Positions 54,166-64,000 of a DNA stretch of 64,000 bases are shown here, in pieces. The DNA comes from Ctena decussata. Taxonomy: Eukaryota; Mollusca; Bivalvia; Lucinida; Lucinidae. Each line of letters opens with the position of its first letter. Position 1 is the first letter of the stretch. The translations under genes and the position numbers were made by a program. Below the pieces are notes generated by a model, which was not told the origin of the DNA, ran no database searches, and saw only the letters and a program-made list of their open reading frames with translations. The stretch lies in contig OZ022502.1 of assembly GCA_963989385.1 (NCBI GenBank), positions 15,549,001-15,613,000 on the forward strand, read 5' to 3'.

Positions 54166-55280
54166 AGGATGGCCGCCAATGTAGATTGAAAAATGAAACT
54201 AATTCTAAGTTCTTCACATTTTTAAGCAACGGTTTTGTATCAAGATAATACATGTACTCAAATTTCAACCCTTGTCAATTCTGGTGTTTGGTTCGTGCAA
54301 TACTGTATCAAACATGGTTGGTTCGACATTTTTGTCAAGATATCTTTATAATGATTTTAGCATTTTTACAGCGTTTTTTCATTTGTCAGGCAATACAACA
54401 TAGCAAAGTGTAACTTTCCGCAAAAAGGTCATCATCAGAAATATTGCTTATTCAGTTTTCTGGGATTTGGAGAAAACACCCACACACCAAAAAAATAGTT
54501 TCATTTGACCAAACAGTATAAGCTTTTGACAAAGTCAAATATGGCCATTTCTGGCTATCAATGTCAATAACGATGCGTCGGCGGAATGTAAGTTGTTGTA
54601 GACTTGATGCATGTTCTGTTCATCTAAAAACTGGTGACAATCAAATCAAAGATGAATGAGATATCCTTTGAGGAAATTTCCCTGACTATAGAAAAAAATG
54701 TCAGTATTTTTATGAAATGAAACGGCAATGCTTTTGAACCAATATCATAAAATTCCTCATCTTCAGTTAAAACAAGGCTGAAAGGAACAAAAACAATTAA
54801 GCCTCCAGCCAAAAAAAACCCCAAGGTATCAGCTCTTTCCCAGCAGGTTGCCACAATGTTTCCAAAATGGAACAAATAGCCAAAGATTACAAGAAAACGG
54901 CTGATCAATGAAAATTAGAAACCAAATCACTCCAGAAGCATCGCCTTGGAACGAACATCAATAACTCGAGGGAGGCTTATATGTAAAGAACCGTTGACCT
55001 ACTTCATAAACATACAAAATTAAATTACATAATGTGTCTGTGTTAAGGACTTCCATCTTAAAGCTTGCTTATCAGGCTATGCTCCATACACAGATATATA
55101 TTTGCACTCATGGTCAAACTAACTAAAAGATGAAAAATCTGGTCTGGATGGATATGACTGAGATTTTATGGTGTCCTCCTTAGTTGCAAGTTTGATGAAG
55201 ATCAGATTTAATCTGCCGGACAGCAATGAAGCAGTCCAATTGTTCCTGAACAGAAGAGGTTTAAGCCCTCCAGTAATTCA
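54166..55280. other. No firm feature
   Basis: A 94-codon hydrophobic minus-strand frame (54624-54908) lacks an ATG and any motif I can name. Everything else is AT-rich with many stops. Confidence 0.3.
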
Positions 55281-55281
55281 T

Positions 55282-55625
55282 TACTGACCGTTCCAAGGCG
55301 GTAGTTCTGTTGTGATTCTCTGTTGCCTGTTTTTGGTTTCAGCGTTTCTGTGATGTTTTACCTTATGTATATTCTTATTATTTTTGGTTCGGTTTGGGTT
55401 GCTGAGTGGCCACCTTTCGGGAACAAGCTGCTCACTCGGTTGGCCATATGTTCTCTGTATCTTGATTATTTGTAATCTTAGCTGTTTCCAACTATGGTTT
55501 GAGGGCTGGATTTGGATTTTGATTGTTTCAGTTCCTGGTCTTTGCATACTTTTTACTTTTATGGTTAGACTAAAACTGTTGTACACCAAGTTTCCAGGTT
55601 ATTTGCTTGTTGGTTCCAAATAACA
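55282..55625 (+). pseudogene. Probable retroelement-related relic
   Basis: One frame from 55282 reads LTVPRR-stop-FCCDSLLPVFGF then VAEWPPFGNKLLTRLAICSL. Such LTVPRR...EWPPFG strings recur in unreviewed proteins of marine invertebrates and probably come from a widespread repeat. This is recollection, not a search result. Both strands are open here, so no coding claim is made. Confidence 0.3.
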
Positions 55626-55640
55626 ATTTTAATGAGCAGA

Positions 55641-55760
55641 AGGTCATAGGTGAGCTTATAACATAGGCAGGCATTCGTTGTCCGACTATCATTAACATAT
55701 TCAAACGATATCTTCTCTGAAGCCATGAAGCTGTTCTTCGCCATACTTTACATATAATTT
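55641..55760 (+). mobile_element. Truncated left end of a hairpin-capped element
   Basis: ATAGGTGAGCTTATAACATAGGCAGGCATTCG-TTGTCCG matches 22717-22756 (CATAGGTGAGCTTATAGTATAGCC); TTCAAACGATATCTTCTCTGA follows. It stops near 55760 without repeat units. Confidence 0.6.
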
Positions 55761-55789
55761 TTACATATAGCCTTTATAGGAAGTGGTTG

Positions 55790-55820
55790 CGCGTGTGTGT
55801 GTGTGTGTGTGTGGGGGGGG
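55790..55820. repeat. (GT)n-(G)n microsatellite
   Basis: About nine GT units followed by a run of G. Confidence 0.93.
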
Positions 55821-55829
55821 GTCGTTGGG

Positions 55830-56510
55830 GCACTACAGATGACTTGACAACAATTCCCTTCCACCTAGTCCTGCCTTCAGCTGCTTTTGTTGTGCTAGCA
55901 AAGTCCATCTTTGAACACTCCTTCATATTGTCTTCTCATCTCTTCCTTAGTCTACCTCTTCTTCTATTTCCTTAGAATAATTATTGTCTTTGCTAAGCCA
56001 GAAGACATTGAGATGTGGCCATACCACCTCAGTTTCCGTTTCTTGACAATAGTCGGAGTTCATCTTATTATTAAATGGATGCGTGGAACTTTCCTAAAAA
56101 TTCCTCGTTTATTGCATAGTCATTATAAGCGATGTTCAGTAACGTTCGGTAGCTTCACATCCCAAAGGTCCGCATTGTTTTCTCTAAATCTGCTGTCAAG
56201 GTCCATGACTCAAAGGCATACCAAAAATATGGATGTGACATAGGAGCGCATAAGTTTCACTTTTGATCCCAGAGATACATGTTATCTCCCCGTATTGGCT
56301 TCAGCTTTGTTACAGCTGCAGTGGCTTGGGCATTTCCTGAGAAAACCTTGGGTTTTCAGCCATCATCTTGGACATTGCTCCAAGGCATTAGAAGCGTTTT
56401 ACCATTCCTAGCTTCTGTCCTTTTACCTTGATCTCTTTCTGGATGCCATTGGCGCTGTTTGTCATTACCATCATGAAGAACTTCATTTGGAACCCTAGGT
56501 TATATGGTAG
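55830..56510 (-). pseudogene. LINE reverse transcriptase 3' relic, copy C (longest)
   Basis: On the minus strand from about 56500: MKFFMMVMTNSANGIQKEIK, KVKGQKLGMVKRF, LGAMSKMMAENPRFSQEMPK, KVKLMRSYVTSIFLVC, then KKRKLRWYGHISMSSGLAKT and EEMRRQYE. These follow the order expected for the region after the RT core to the ORF2 C terminus. Single stops and frame changes occur. It is diverged from copies A and B but shares AACTGAGGTGGTATGGCCAC-type sequence with them. Confidence 0.8.
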
Positions 56511-56935
56511 TTGTTCCCATCCCGTATAAAGAACTGACCAATCAGTTTCAGTTCTGGTTGTCGGCCATTACGCGCTTCAAAACATGGTAAATTTAGCACG
56601 GTCACGTGATATTACTGTAGTCCATACTGCTGGTGTTCGGTTGCAAATATGCGTATACTATAGAACAAGCAACAGTTCAAAGTTAAGTCGGCCCATGGTG
56701 CATCTTGGATAAAATTCAGCCTGACGGAGCCTATCCCTCTCCAGCTTGTTTATGTTGACCACGGCCGAATTCCATTATAACTATATGGTTCGCTTTGTTC
56801 ATGAATTCATGACTTAAGATTTCTTCCGCCTTGGCCGTTGACTTCTTCTAACTGACCTCTACGGTTGGGATCTCGTGTAGGTGAGAGCGTCTGACTTGCC
56901 CACTGCCTTAGATACAAGAAATGTTTTGACAAAAA
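56511..56935. other. No recognisable feature
   Basis: No ORF or repeat assigned. Confidence 0.3.
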
Positions 56936-57545
56936 CAGACGTACCCACATGTGCTTTCCCAGCAGTATCATTTTCCCTAAATATCGCCATGTTAGGGCCA
57001 CCAAAATTTAGTCAGTTATTTTTCCATCTCCTGGTTATACACTTGTTTACGTTTGGTCATAAAACATCAATCCCTTCAGGGAGTATGGTCCAGACAAGCC
57101 ATTTTTCAACATTCTTTGACCACCTGTGACCTTGAACATGAGGTTTCGGTCACCAAAATTTAATCAGTTCTTTTCCATCTCCCAGTGATATATCGTGCGA
57201 GCTAGGTTGAAATCCACACATTCATTTAGGAGATATGGTGCAGGCAAGCCATTTTTTGACATTCTATGACCTCCTTTGACCTTTAAAATAGGGTCACGGT
57301 TACTTAAATATAATCAGTTCTCTTGAATCTCTCAGTGAAGTATCTGTGAAAGTTTGGTTTAAATCCAGTCATCCATTTAGGAGACAGAGGGCAGACAAGG
57401 CATTTTCAACATCTTAGACCTCTTGCGACCTTGAAATTGGAATCAAGGTCAGCAAAATCTAATCCGCTCTTTTCAGTGTCCCAATTATATATTATGCAAG
57501 TTTGGTTTAAATCCATCCATCCATTCAAGAGAAGTGCAGACAAAC
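56936..57545. repeat. ~155-bp tandem array, second locus (about four units)
   Basis: Units with GACCACCTGTGACCTTGAAC, TCGGTCACCAAAATTTAATC and ATTTAGGAGATATGGTGCAG match the array at 43440-44940. It ends where the next hairpin-capped element begins. Confidence 0.75.
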
Positions 57546-57550
57546 CATTT

Positions 57551-57730
57551 TTAGCTCACCTGAGCCAGCGGCTCCGGGGGAGCTTATAAGATGGTAAGGC
57601 TCCGTCGTCCGCCCGTCTTTCCGTCGTCCGTCCATCCACAATTTCAAACGACTTCTGAAACCGCTTGGCCAATTGTAACCAAATTTCATATGCAGCCTCT
57701 AGGTGACTTAGGAACGAAAATTTGAACAAT
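57551..57730 (+). mobile_element. Solo left end of a hairpin-capped element
   Basis: AGCTCACCTGAGCCAGCGGC, CCGTCGTCCGCCCGTCTTTC and GAAACCGCTTGGCCAATTGT match the start of the full element at 59236, but homology stops near GGAACGAAAATTTG. Confidence 0.7.
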
Positions 57731-59235
57731 GCTTTAATTTTGCACAGCTAAAATTTTCAATGCCCCTCAAACTCATATCTCTAATCTTTTTTATTTAAAC
57801 GTAGTTCTCTGAGGAAATACAGTCCCGGTATTTATAATTTCCCATTTAAGGATGTCCGCTGGTGAAAATCATTTATTCAAACTTTTTTTACTTTTGTGTT
57901 ATTTCAATTCTTCCATCAATATGTAGTCCAAAAATGCAAACTAAAGCATACGTTAGTGTGGATTTTTTTTGCAGCACATGCCATGGAAGCTTGTGAGGGT
58001 ACCCGGCCATTATGAAATTTTTGAGCATAATAAAAAAATATTTAACCATGTGTTTAAATCTTTTAAGAAGAGGAATCAGATGACTGAATAGCTAATAACA
58101 TGCGTTTCCTCTCACGACCACACAATGTTACATTGATTTCAAGCATAATTTGCGCACAGTCTTTTGTTAATTTCCAAAAATTAAAAGGAAGTGTTACCCC
58201 ACCCCCTTGACTTTGGCCTATTTGTGAAGCCATAAAAATGAACCCAGGCCACTTTCATAAAAAAGCTACAGAGGGTATTAGCACAATATTTCTGTTTATA
58301 ATATTATATTGCTAGGCTCATGTCTAAAGATAATTAAGCAAAATATAATGTCCTGAAACACTCTGTTATTAAATAGCACATGAGATACGTTGGTATTATG
58401 ATATCTTCTCTTCTAATTGAATACAAAATTAACTGTGGGAAAAAAAGACAAAATATTGAATAAATAAAATTATTTCGTTTCAAATTTGACTATACCTGAC
58501 ACAAAGTTTATTATCAAACAAGTTATTGAAGATTTTATATTAAAAACTGTAAATGCCTTGGCAAAAAATGACAAAATTTATCCTTCCCCCCAAAACAATG
58601 TAACATTTTGAATATTTTGTAATGCTGCTCCAAAGTGATGAAAAATAACAGAAGCAGATTCTAATTTTTTCATAAACTCTGATAGTTTATCGCTCAGACA
58701 ATTATCTTCAGGAAAATTGGTAGAAAAATATAGGTTAGTATGCAAATAAAAAAGAAAACTTGAAAATTTTAAGCCTATCCCCTTTTGTTTTGGCTATGTG
58801 TAAATTAACGGAGAACTCTCGACTGCATCTGAGTTCATCTGTCTAGTCCGATGAAAGAATTTTAATGTAAAACTGAAAAAAGCCATGTTACTCTAAAATT
58901 ATATAGCCTTTTCATAACCAAAGAGTACTTCATAAACAACTAATTGGATCTTAGGCTAATCGACGCATATTCTAAGCCACCACATTTAGAAACAATGGCT
59001 GCCTGTGTTGGTAAACTATAATATGTTTCTTTCATGTTTATGATAAAATCATTTCCAAAGTCTATTTTCCTGACTAGATATCAATATATTCGTAACATGC
59101 ATACAGAAAAATATGACAAAAATAAGCTGTTATATGGAAAAGCAGTTTAAGTATGGTAGTTACCCCACCCACTTTGGGACCCACTTCAAGACTGACTAAT
59201 CTGATTTTAACATGACACACAGTCAACGTAAATTT
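57731..59235. other. AT-rich stretch without recognisable feature
   Basis: 1.5 kb separating a truncated and a complete element of the same family. No ORF above 60 codons. TTACCCCACCC occurs twice (58194 and 59161). Confidence 0.4.
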
Positions 59236-61621
59236 TTAGCTCACCTGAGCCAGCGGCTCCGGGGGAGCTTATAGGATGGTAAGGCTCCGGCGTCCGTCGT
59301 CCGTCGTACGTCGTCCGTCGTCCGTCGTCCGTCCACACTTTCAAATGACTTCTCCTCTGAAACCGCTGGGCCGATTGTAACCAAATTTCATATGTAGCCT
59401 ACTGGGACCTTAGGAACGAAAAGTTGTTCAAACGGTCCTGGTAACATGACCAACATGGCCGCCATGCCCATATATGGTAAAAACCTAAAAAAATCTTCTT
59501 CTCCAGAACCAACAGGCCGATGGTCTTGAAACTTGGTATGTAGCATTGGGTACGCGAGTACTACCAAGATTGTTCAAATTATGACCTTGGGTTGACCTTG
59601 ACCTTTTTTACTGTAAGGTCAAATTTGCTTCCTTGTGGTTTTATATGGCAAAATGCTAAAACATAAGATATCTTGGAAACTGTTGAAGATTTTGGGCTAA
59701 AAATTGGTATCTACAGTCATCTGAATGAGTACATGAAGATTTATGAGTACAAGAGGTCAAGGTCATTCTTCGACCTTTGACCCAGAACTCTGATATTTTG
59801 ACAATTTCAAACAATCTCCTCAAAAGCCTCTGGGCCAATTGAAACCGAATTCCATATAGAGCCTACAGGGGTTGAGGGAATGAAAATTTATTCATACCGT
59901 TCAGGTCACATGACCAACATGGCCGCCACGCCCATATATGGTAAAAACCGTTAAAAATCTTCTTCTTCAGAACCAAATGACCGATGGCCTTGAAACTTGA
60001 TATGTAGCACTGGGTACTTGAGTACTATCAAGATTGTTCAAATTATGACCTTGGGTTGACCTTGACCTTTTTTATGGCAATGTCAAATATTGGAAAATGC
60101 TACAACATAAGATTTCATGGAAATTTTTGAAGATTTTGGCCTAAAAATTGGTATATGCAGTCACCTTAATGAGTACACGAAGGTTTGTTGGTACAGGAGG
60201 TCAAGGTCATTATTTGACCTTTGACCCAGACCTCTCATATTTTGAAAATTTCAAACAATCTCCTCAAAAACCACTTGGCCAGTTGTAACCAAATTACATC
60301 TAGTACCTCCAGGGGTTTAGAGAATAAAAATCTGTTCAAACGGTCCAGGTCACATGACCAACATGGCTGCCATGCCCATATATGGTAAGAACCTTTAAAA
60401 TACTTCTTCTCAAGAACCGATTGACTGATTGCCTTGAAACTTGGTATGTAGCATCGGGTACTAGAGTACAATCAAGTTTTTTCAAATGATGACCTTGGGT
60501 TGACCTTGACCATTTTTTTTACGGCAAGGTCAAATATGGGAAAATGCTAGAACATAATTTCATGGAAAGTTTTAAATATTAAGGCCTAACAATTGATAAA
60601 TACAGTAATCTTAATGAGTACATGAAGAGTCATGACTACAAGAGGTCAAGGTCGTTCTTTGACCTTTGACCCTGAATTCTTATAGTTTGACAATTTCAAA
60701 CTTCTTCTTAAAAGCTACTGAGCCAGTTGTAACCAAATATCATATAGACCCTTCAGGGGTTGAGGGAATGAAAATTTCTTCAAATGATCTGGATCACATG
60801 ATCAACGTGGCCGACATGCCCATATATGGTAAAAACCCCTTAAAAATCTTCTTCTCCACAACCAATTGACTGATGGCCTTGATACTTGGTATGTAGCATT
60901 GTGTGCTCCAGTACTATCCAGATTATTCAAATTATGACCTTGGCCCTTTTTACAGCAAGGTCAAATATGGGAAAATGCTACAACATAAGAGGCCATGGGA
61001 AGTTTTGAAGATTTTAGCCTCAAAATTGGTATATACAGTTGTCTTAATGAGGTCATGAAGAATTACGAGTACAAGAAGTCAATGTCATTCTTTGACCTTT
61101 GACCCAGATTTCTCATATTTTGACATTTTCAAACATTTCCTCAAAAGACAAAGGGCCAATTGTTAACACATTTCATATAGAGCCTCCAGGTGCTGATTGA
61201 ACAAAAATTTGTTTAAACGGTCTAGGTCACATGACCTGCATGGTCGCCATACCCATTTATGGTATAAACCTTTAATATTTTTCTTCTCCAGAACCAATAT
61301 ACCTATGACCTTGAAAGTTGGTAAGTAGCATGGAGTACTAGAGTACTACCAAAACTGTTCAAATGATAACCTTGGGTTTACCTTGATCTTTTTTGCGGCA
61401 TGATCAAATATGGGAGAATTCTATAACATAAGATTCATCGAAAGTTTTGAAGATTTTGGCATAAAATGGTATATATGATTGTCTTAATGAGTACATGAAG
61501 ATTTATGAGTCATTCTTTGACTTTTGACCCAAGACTCATATTTTGACAATTTTAGACACAAGAAAAAGTCATTTTGCCAGTTGTTCAGGTGAGCGATTCA
61601 GGGCCTCATGACCCTCTTGTT
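59236..61621 (+). mobile_element. Hairpin-capped element with ~455-bp tandem units, copy 4 (complete)
   Basis: Begins AGCTCACCTGAGCCAGCGGC and a (CCGTCGT)n run, contains about five units marked by TTGGGTTGACCTTGACC at roughly 59588, 60048, 60490 and 61370, and ends CAGGTGAGCGATTCAGGGCC-TCAT-GACCCTCTTGT. The 3' hairpin is AGGGCCTCATGACCCT, followed by CTTGT. Both ends intact, so the best type copy in the window. No coding capacity. Confidence 0.82.
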
Positions 61622-62174
61622 TATCAATCTCTGGTACGTGTGAATTTATACATGCATAAATGCTCTTGAACGCATGCTCATTTGTATGATTTGACTCAAC
61701 AGTTTTTTAATTTACATTATTTCCGAGCTTGAGCGAGCATGATAGAGAATGGAAAAAAATAATAAATAAATAAAAGGTGAAAAAGTCAGTCTGAATCTCT
61801 TAAACTATCTGTATGTGCCTTAGAGTTATTGATACATGTAACATAGTCTTGGATGCAAGATGCATGTAATATAAGCGTGACACTCGACAGATTTGGTAAT
61901 CTGCATATCTTCGAGCTTTGGCGAGCAAAAGGGAAAGCTACATAATGTCACATGACCGAATGCATAAGTTTCTTGGGTCTCATTATTCCAGAGGATTGGA
62001 TTCCTCTTCTTAATGCAGTTAGGCTGGAGTACAATTTATTACAAAATGTTCAGTCAGCGTTTGTTTGTTTGTTTTTTTCTAAGATATTCTAAATGTCCCC
62101 AGCTTGTATGCTACTGTCGGGTAGCATTTTATTGTTTTACCTAACTTTTTTGAATCATTGAATAAGCCAGTGTA
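61622..62174. other. No recognisable feature
   Basis: CGAGCTTGAGCGAGCATGA and CGAGCTTTGGCGAGCAAAAG (61728 and 61911) are a short imperfect repeat; nothing else. Confidence 0.35.
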
Positions 62175-62290
62175 ATGAGCAGCTTGATCTCAGTCTACAC
62201 GGGTCAACAATGCACTCGATTTGGACACTGCCCGAGGAAGATAGATAGAAACACCTGTCGTGTTGAAGAGAAATATATAGTTTTGCGTAA
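62175..62290 (+). repeat. Possible Penelope-like element terminal segment
   Basis: CACTGCCCGAGGAAGATAGA, then GAAACACCTGTCGTGTTGAA and GAGAAATATATAG resembles the GAGGAAG...GAAAC...GTGTTGAAGAG ends of retroelements in marine animals. No RT nearby. Confidence 0.3.
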
Positions 62291-63693
62291 CGTTGAACTA
62301 AACTGTCAGTTCAGTGACGCCACAATGGCAAATTGGCACGCGCGCATTAATTGACTGAGGGGATACTATGGCTGAGTTCGCATCAAATGCAACAAATCTC
62401 TCTACAAATTAGATTCAATAATTTCCACGAAAGCTAGTGTATTTTATAATAATGTTGAATTTCCCACAGCGTGCCTCAGTATTTGTCATGCTATTAATAA
62501 CATGGGGAGACTGAGGCCTATAATGCATCATACAGATCTACATCAAACCCCTACTCCGCCAACGCCTAGACTCCCGCGCACCTCGAGACCTACACTGTTC
62601 TGTTTCCTTTTTCTCAAACCGTTTAGCCATTTAAATAGTAGAGCAGTCAAAGTATCTAAATCTTAAGCTGGAACTCATTTACTCGAAATAAACGTCGACA
62701 AATCCGAAATATTTAGATGCAAAGACATGGACCCAAAAACAGGAAGTGTGATCAAGTAAGCATCGCCTGCTTATCATAATACACCCGCCAGGGAAAGCCA
62801 GTGAACATGAAAGTCCGGTAACTTGACTTGTTTAAAGAAATGGCGTGCCTTGTTGCTTGCGTCAGCCCCCCCCCCCCTCAAAGTGTGTTGCTGGAACAGA
62901 CCCCCCCCCCCTTTGCGTCTAAAATTAAATTGTTAGGTGTTATTTTCACAACCAAGCTTTATATAGCCGTCATGTTCCAAAACGAGTTGAAAAACAAAAA
63001 GAGATAATTAACATACAGAGACTCAGAGATTGGACAAAAGTGGTTAGTCAAAATATTGCCGCTAACTTCGGTGCATTTCCACTTATGCTGCCAAATTGAT
63101 TATCTGAAAAGCACAACATATACCATCATGAAAATTATACTTATATGAAGATAAATAATTTATGTAATGTAAAAGAAAAATAATTTTGTATGTTTGTTAT
63201 CTCTAGTTGCAGAATCTTTTAAAAATCGCGTAATTTTTATAAAACTTTGTTTCCATTCACGTCTATTATTTCTGTTTGTTCCAATACGCATAAATGATAA
63301 GCAATAAAATCCATACAATTTTAAGAGAATTTGAATGGGGGGCCTAAAAGGGGCCCTTATCTGTATATATATATTTTGCCCAGGTCCTTTTCATGAAGAA
63401 ATCTAATGCTGAATGCTCTGTAAAGCTGTTAATAATATTTAGAGCGTCTAGGGGCGAAGTACAAAGCAGTCAAAAGCAATTTTGCTGATGACAGCACCTG
63501 GAAATTTGATGTCACAAACGAAGACATTAAATTTACTATTGGCAGGATTTTATAGATTTAGTCATACAGTTCTACTAGCAAATAATTTTTTTCTGGACAT
63601 GAAGCACGCGAATTTTTTTTTCGGTATATGTTAGGAAGACAAGTTTGATCGAATAGAACTTATCTGAAAATGTAGTACAACATGTAGTAGTGG
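62291..63693. other. No recognisable feature; short C-tracts
   Basis: CAGCCCCCCCCCCCTCA (62865) and ACCCCCCCCCCTTTG (62901) lie close together. Otherwise AT-rich without ORFs. Confidence 0.4.
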
Positions 63694-63728
63694 CGGGGGG
63701 GGGGGGGGGGGGGGGGGAGGGGGGGTCT
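63694..63728. repeat. Poly-G tract
   Basis: About 33 G with a single A; length is likely unreliable because such tracts are hard to sequence and may form quadruplexes. Confidence 0.95.
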
Positions 63729-64000
63729 GAGGTAGCCTCTCGACCTCCCAAAGCTGAAATTTTTTTTAATGTAGACGGATACAAAAATTCTGACCGCCAC
63801 CCCCATATGCCTAACAAAATATATAACCCCCCCTGCCCCATGGCTTAATTATTTCGGTCCCCCAATAGACCACCAAAAGAAAAAATAATAATAAAAAAAA
63901 TTAAAAAAATCGGACACCCAATCCCCAATGAATGTACCCGGTCCCCCACCTAGATAATAAATGACTTGTCCGTAATAATCATGTCGCTGTGCGCGGGTAA

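Noticed and set aside
54624..54908. Membrane protein exon on the minus strand
   Set aside because: Hydrophobic but without ATG, splice sites or known motif; AT-rich DNA readily yields Phe/Ile/Leu-rich frames.
63575..63841. Proline-rich protein on the minus strand
   Set aside because: Poly-proline arises from the poly-G tract; the rest of the frame has no family signature.

Overview
The window is metazoan nuclear DNA, most likely from a marine bivalve mollusc. It is AT-rich, has very low coding density and is packed with short hairpin DNA elements, tRNA-derived SINEs, LINE relics and hairpin-capped elements carrying satellite-like arrays with CCGT/ACGG runs, a style typical of bivalve genomes. 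No bacterial operon, rRNA, intact tRNA gene, CRISPR array or complete protein gene is visible. The only good candidates for host coding sequence are a 169-nt exon (45067-45235, + strand) carrying a HEPN-type R-x4-H motif and a phase-compatible 72-nt exon at 48702-48773. An 81-nt exon-like segment at 33534-33614 is weaker.

Layout. 36-2115: large near-perfect palindrome with a nested hAT-like MITE in its loop. 2240-5172: SINE, long hairpin element, a tRNA-SINE split by a TTAA-flanked MITE, another MITE. 5575-6555: phased ACGT palindrome, then a LINE 3' relic split by a second SINE type. 8435-9436: degenerate LINE ORF1. 10049-11675: MITE, (CT)n and ACGT palindromes. 12091-17312: an almost full-length ORF2 of a CR1-like LINE with a 2A-like motif near its N terminus, interrupted by two DNA elements, one carrying five 180-bp repeats. 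17310-18540: second copy of the LINE 3' relic abutting the end of a hairpin-capped element. 18896-19643: two SINEs. 20033-20580: two MITEs. About 21300-26850: an outer hairpin-capped array element interrupted by a 3.7-kb member of the same superfamily with 455-bp tandem units. 27340-30320: ACGT palindromes, Harbinger-like and other MITEs. 35469-39040: a 3.57-kb interval bounded by 33-bp perfect inverted repeats. 41391-44940: long inverted repeat, dispersed repeats and a ~155-bp tandem array. 45067-48773: HEPN exon pair whose intron holds a LINE relic and a 39-bp minisatellite apparently derived from it. 49300-64000: more LINE relics, array elements, a tandem duplication and low-complexity DNA.

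The window is best read as layered transposon insertions, in which paralogous copies and target duplications give relative ages. The most unusual signals are (i) short palindromes in which ACGT-type cores recur every 11 bp with one 8-bp step at the centre, seen at six places; (ii) a minisatellite whose 39-bp unit matches the RT codons of the LINE relic beside it; (iii) hairpin-capped, satellite-carrying elements nested in one another, where one copy shows insertion without a visible target duplication. All calls come from reading the sequence; no database search was run.
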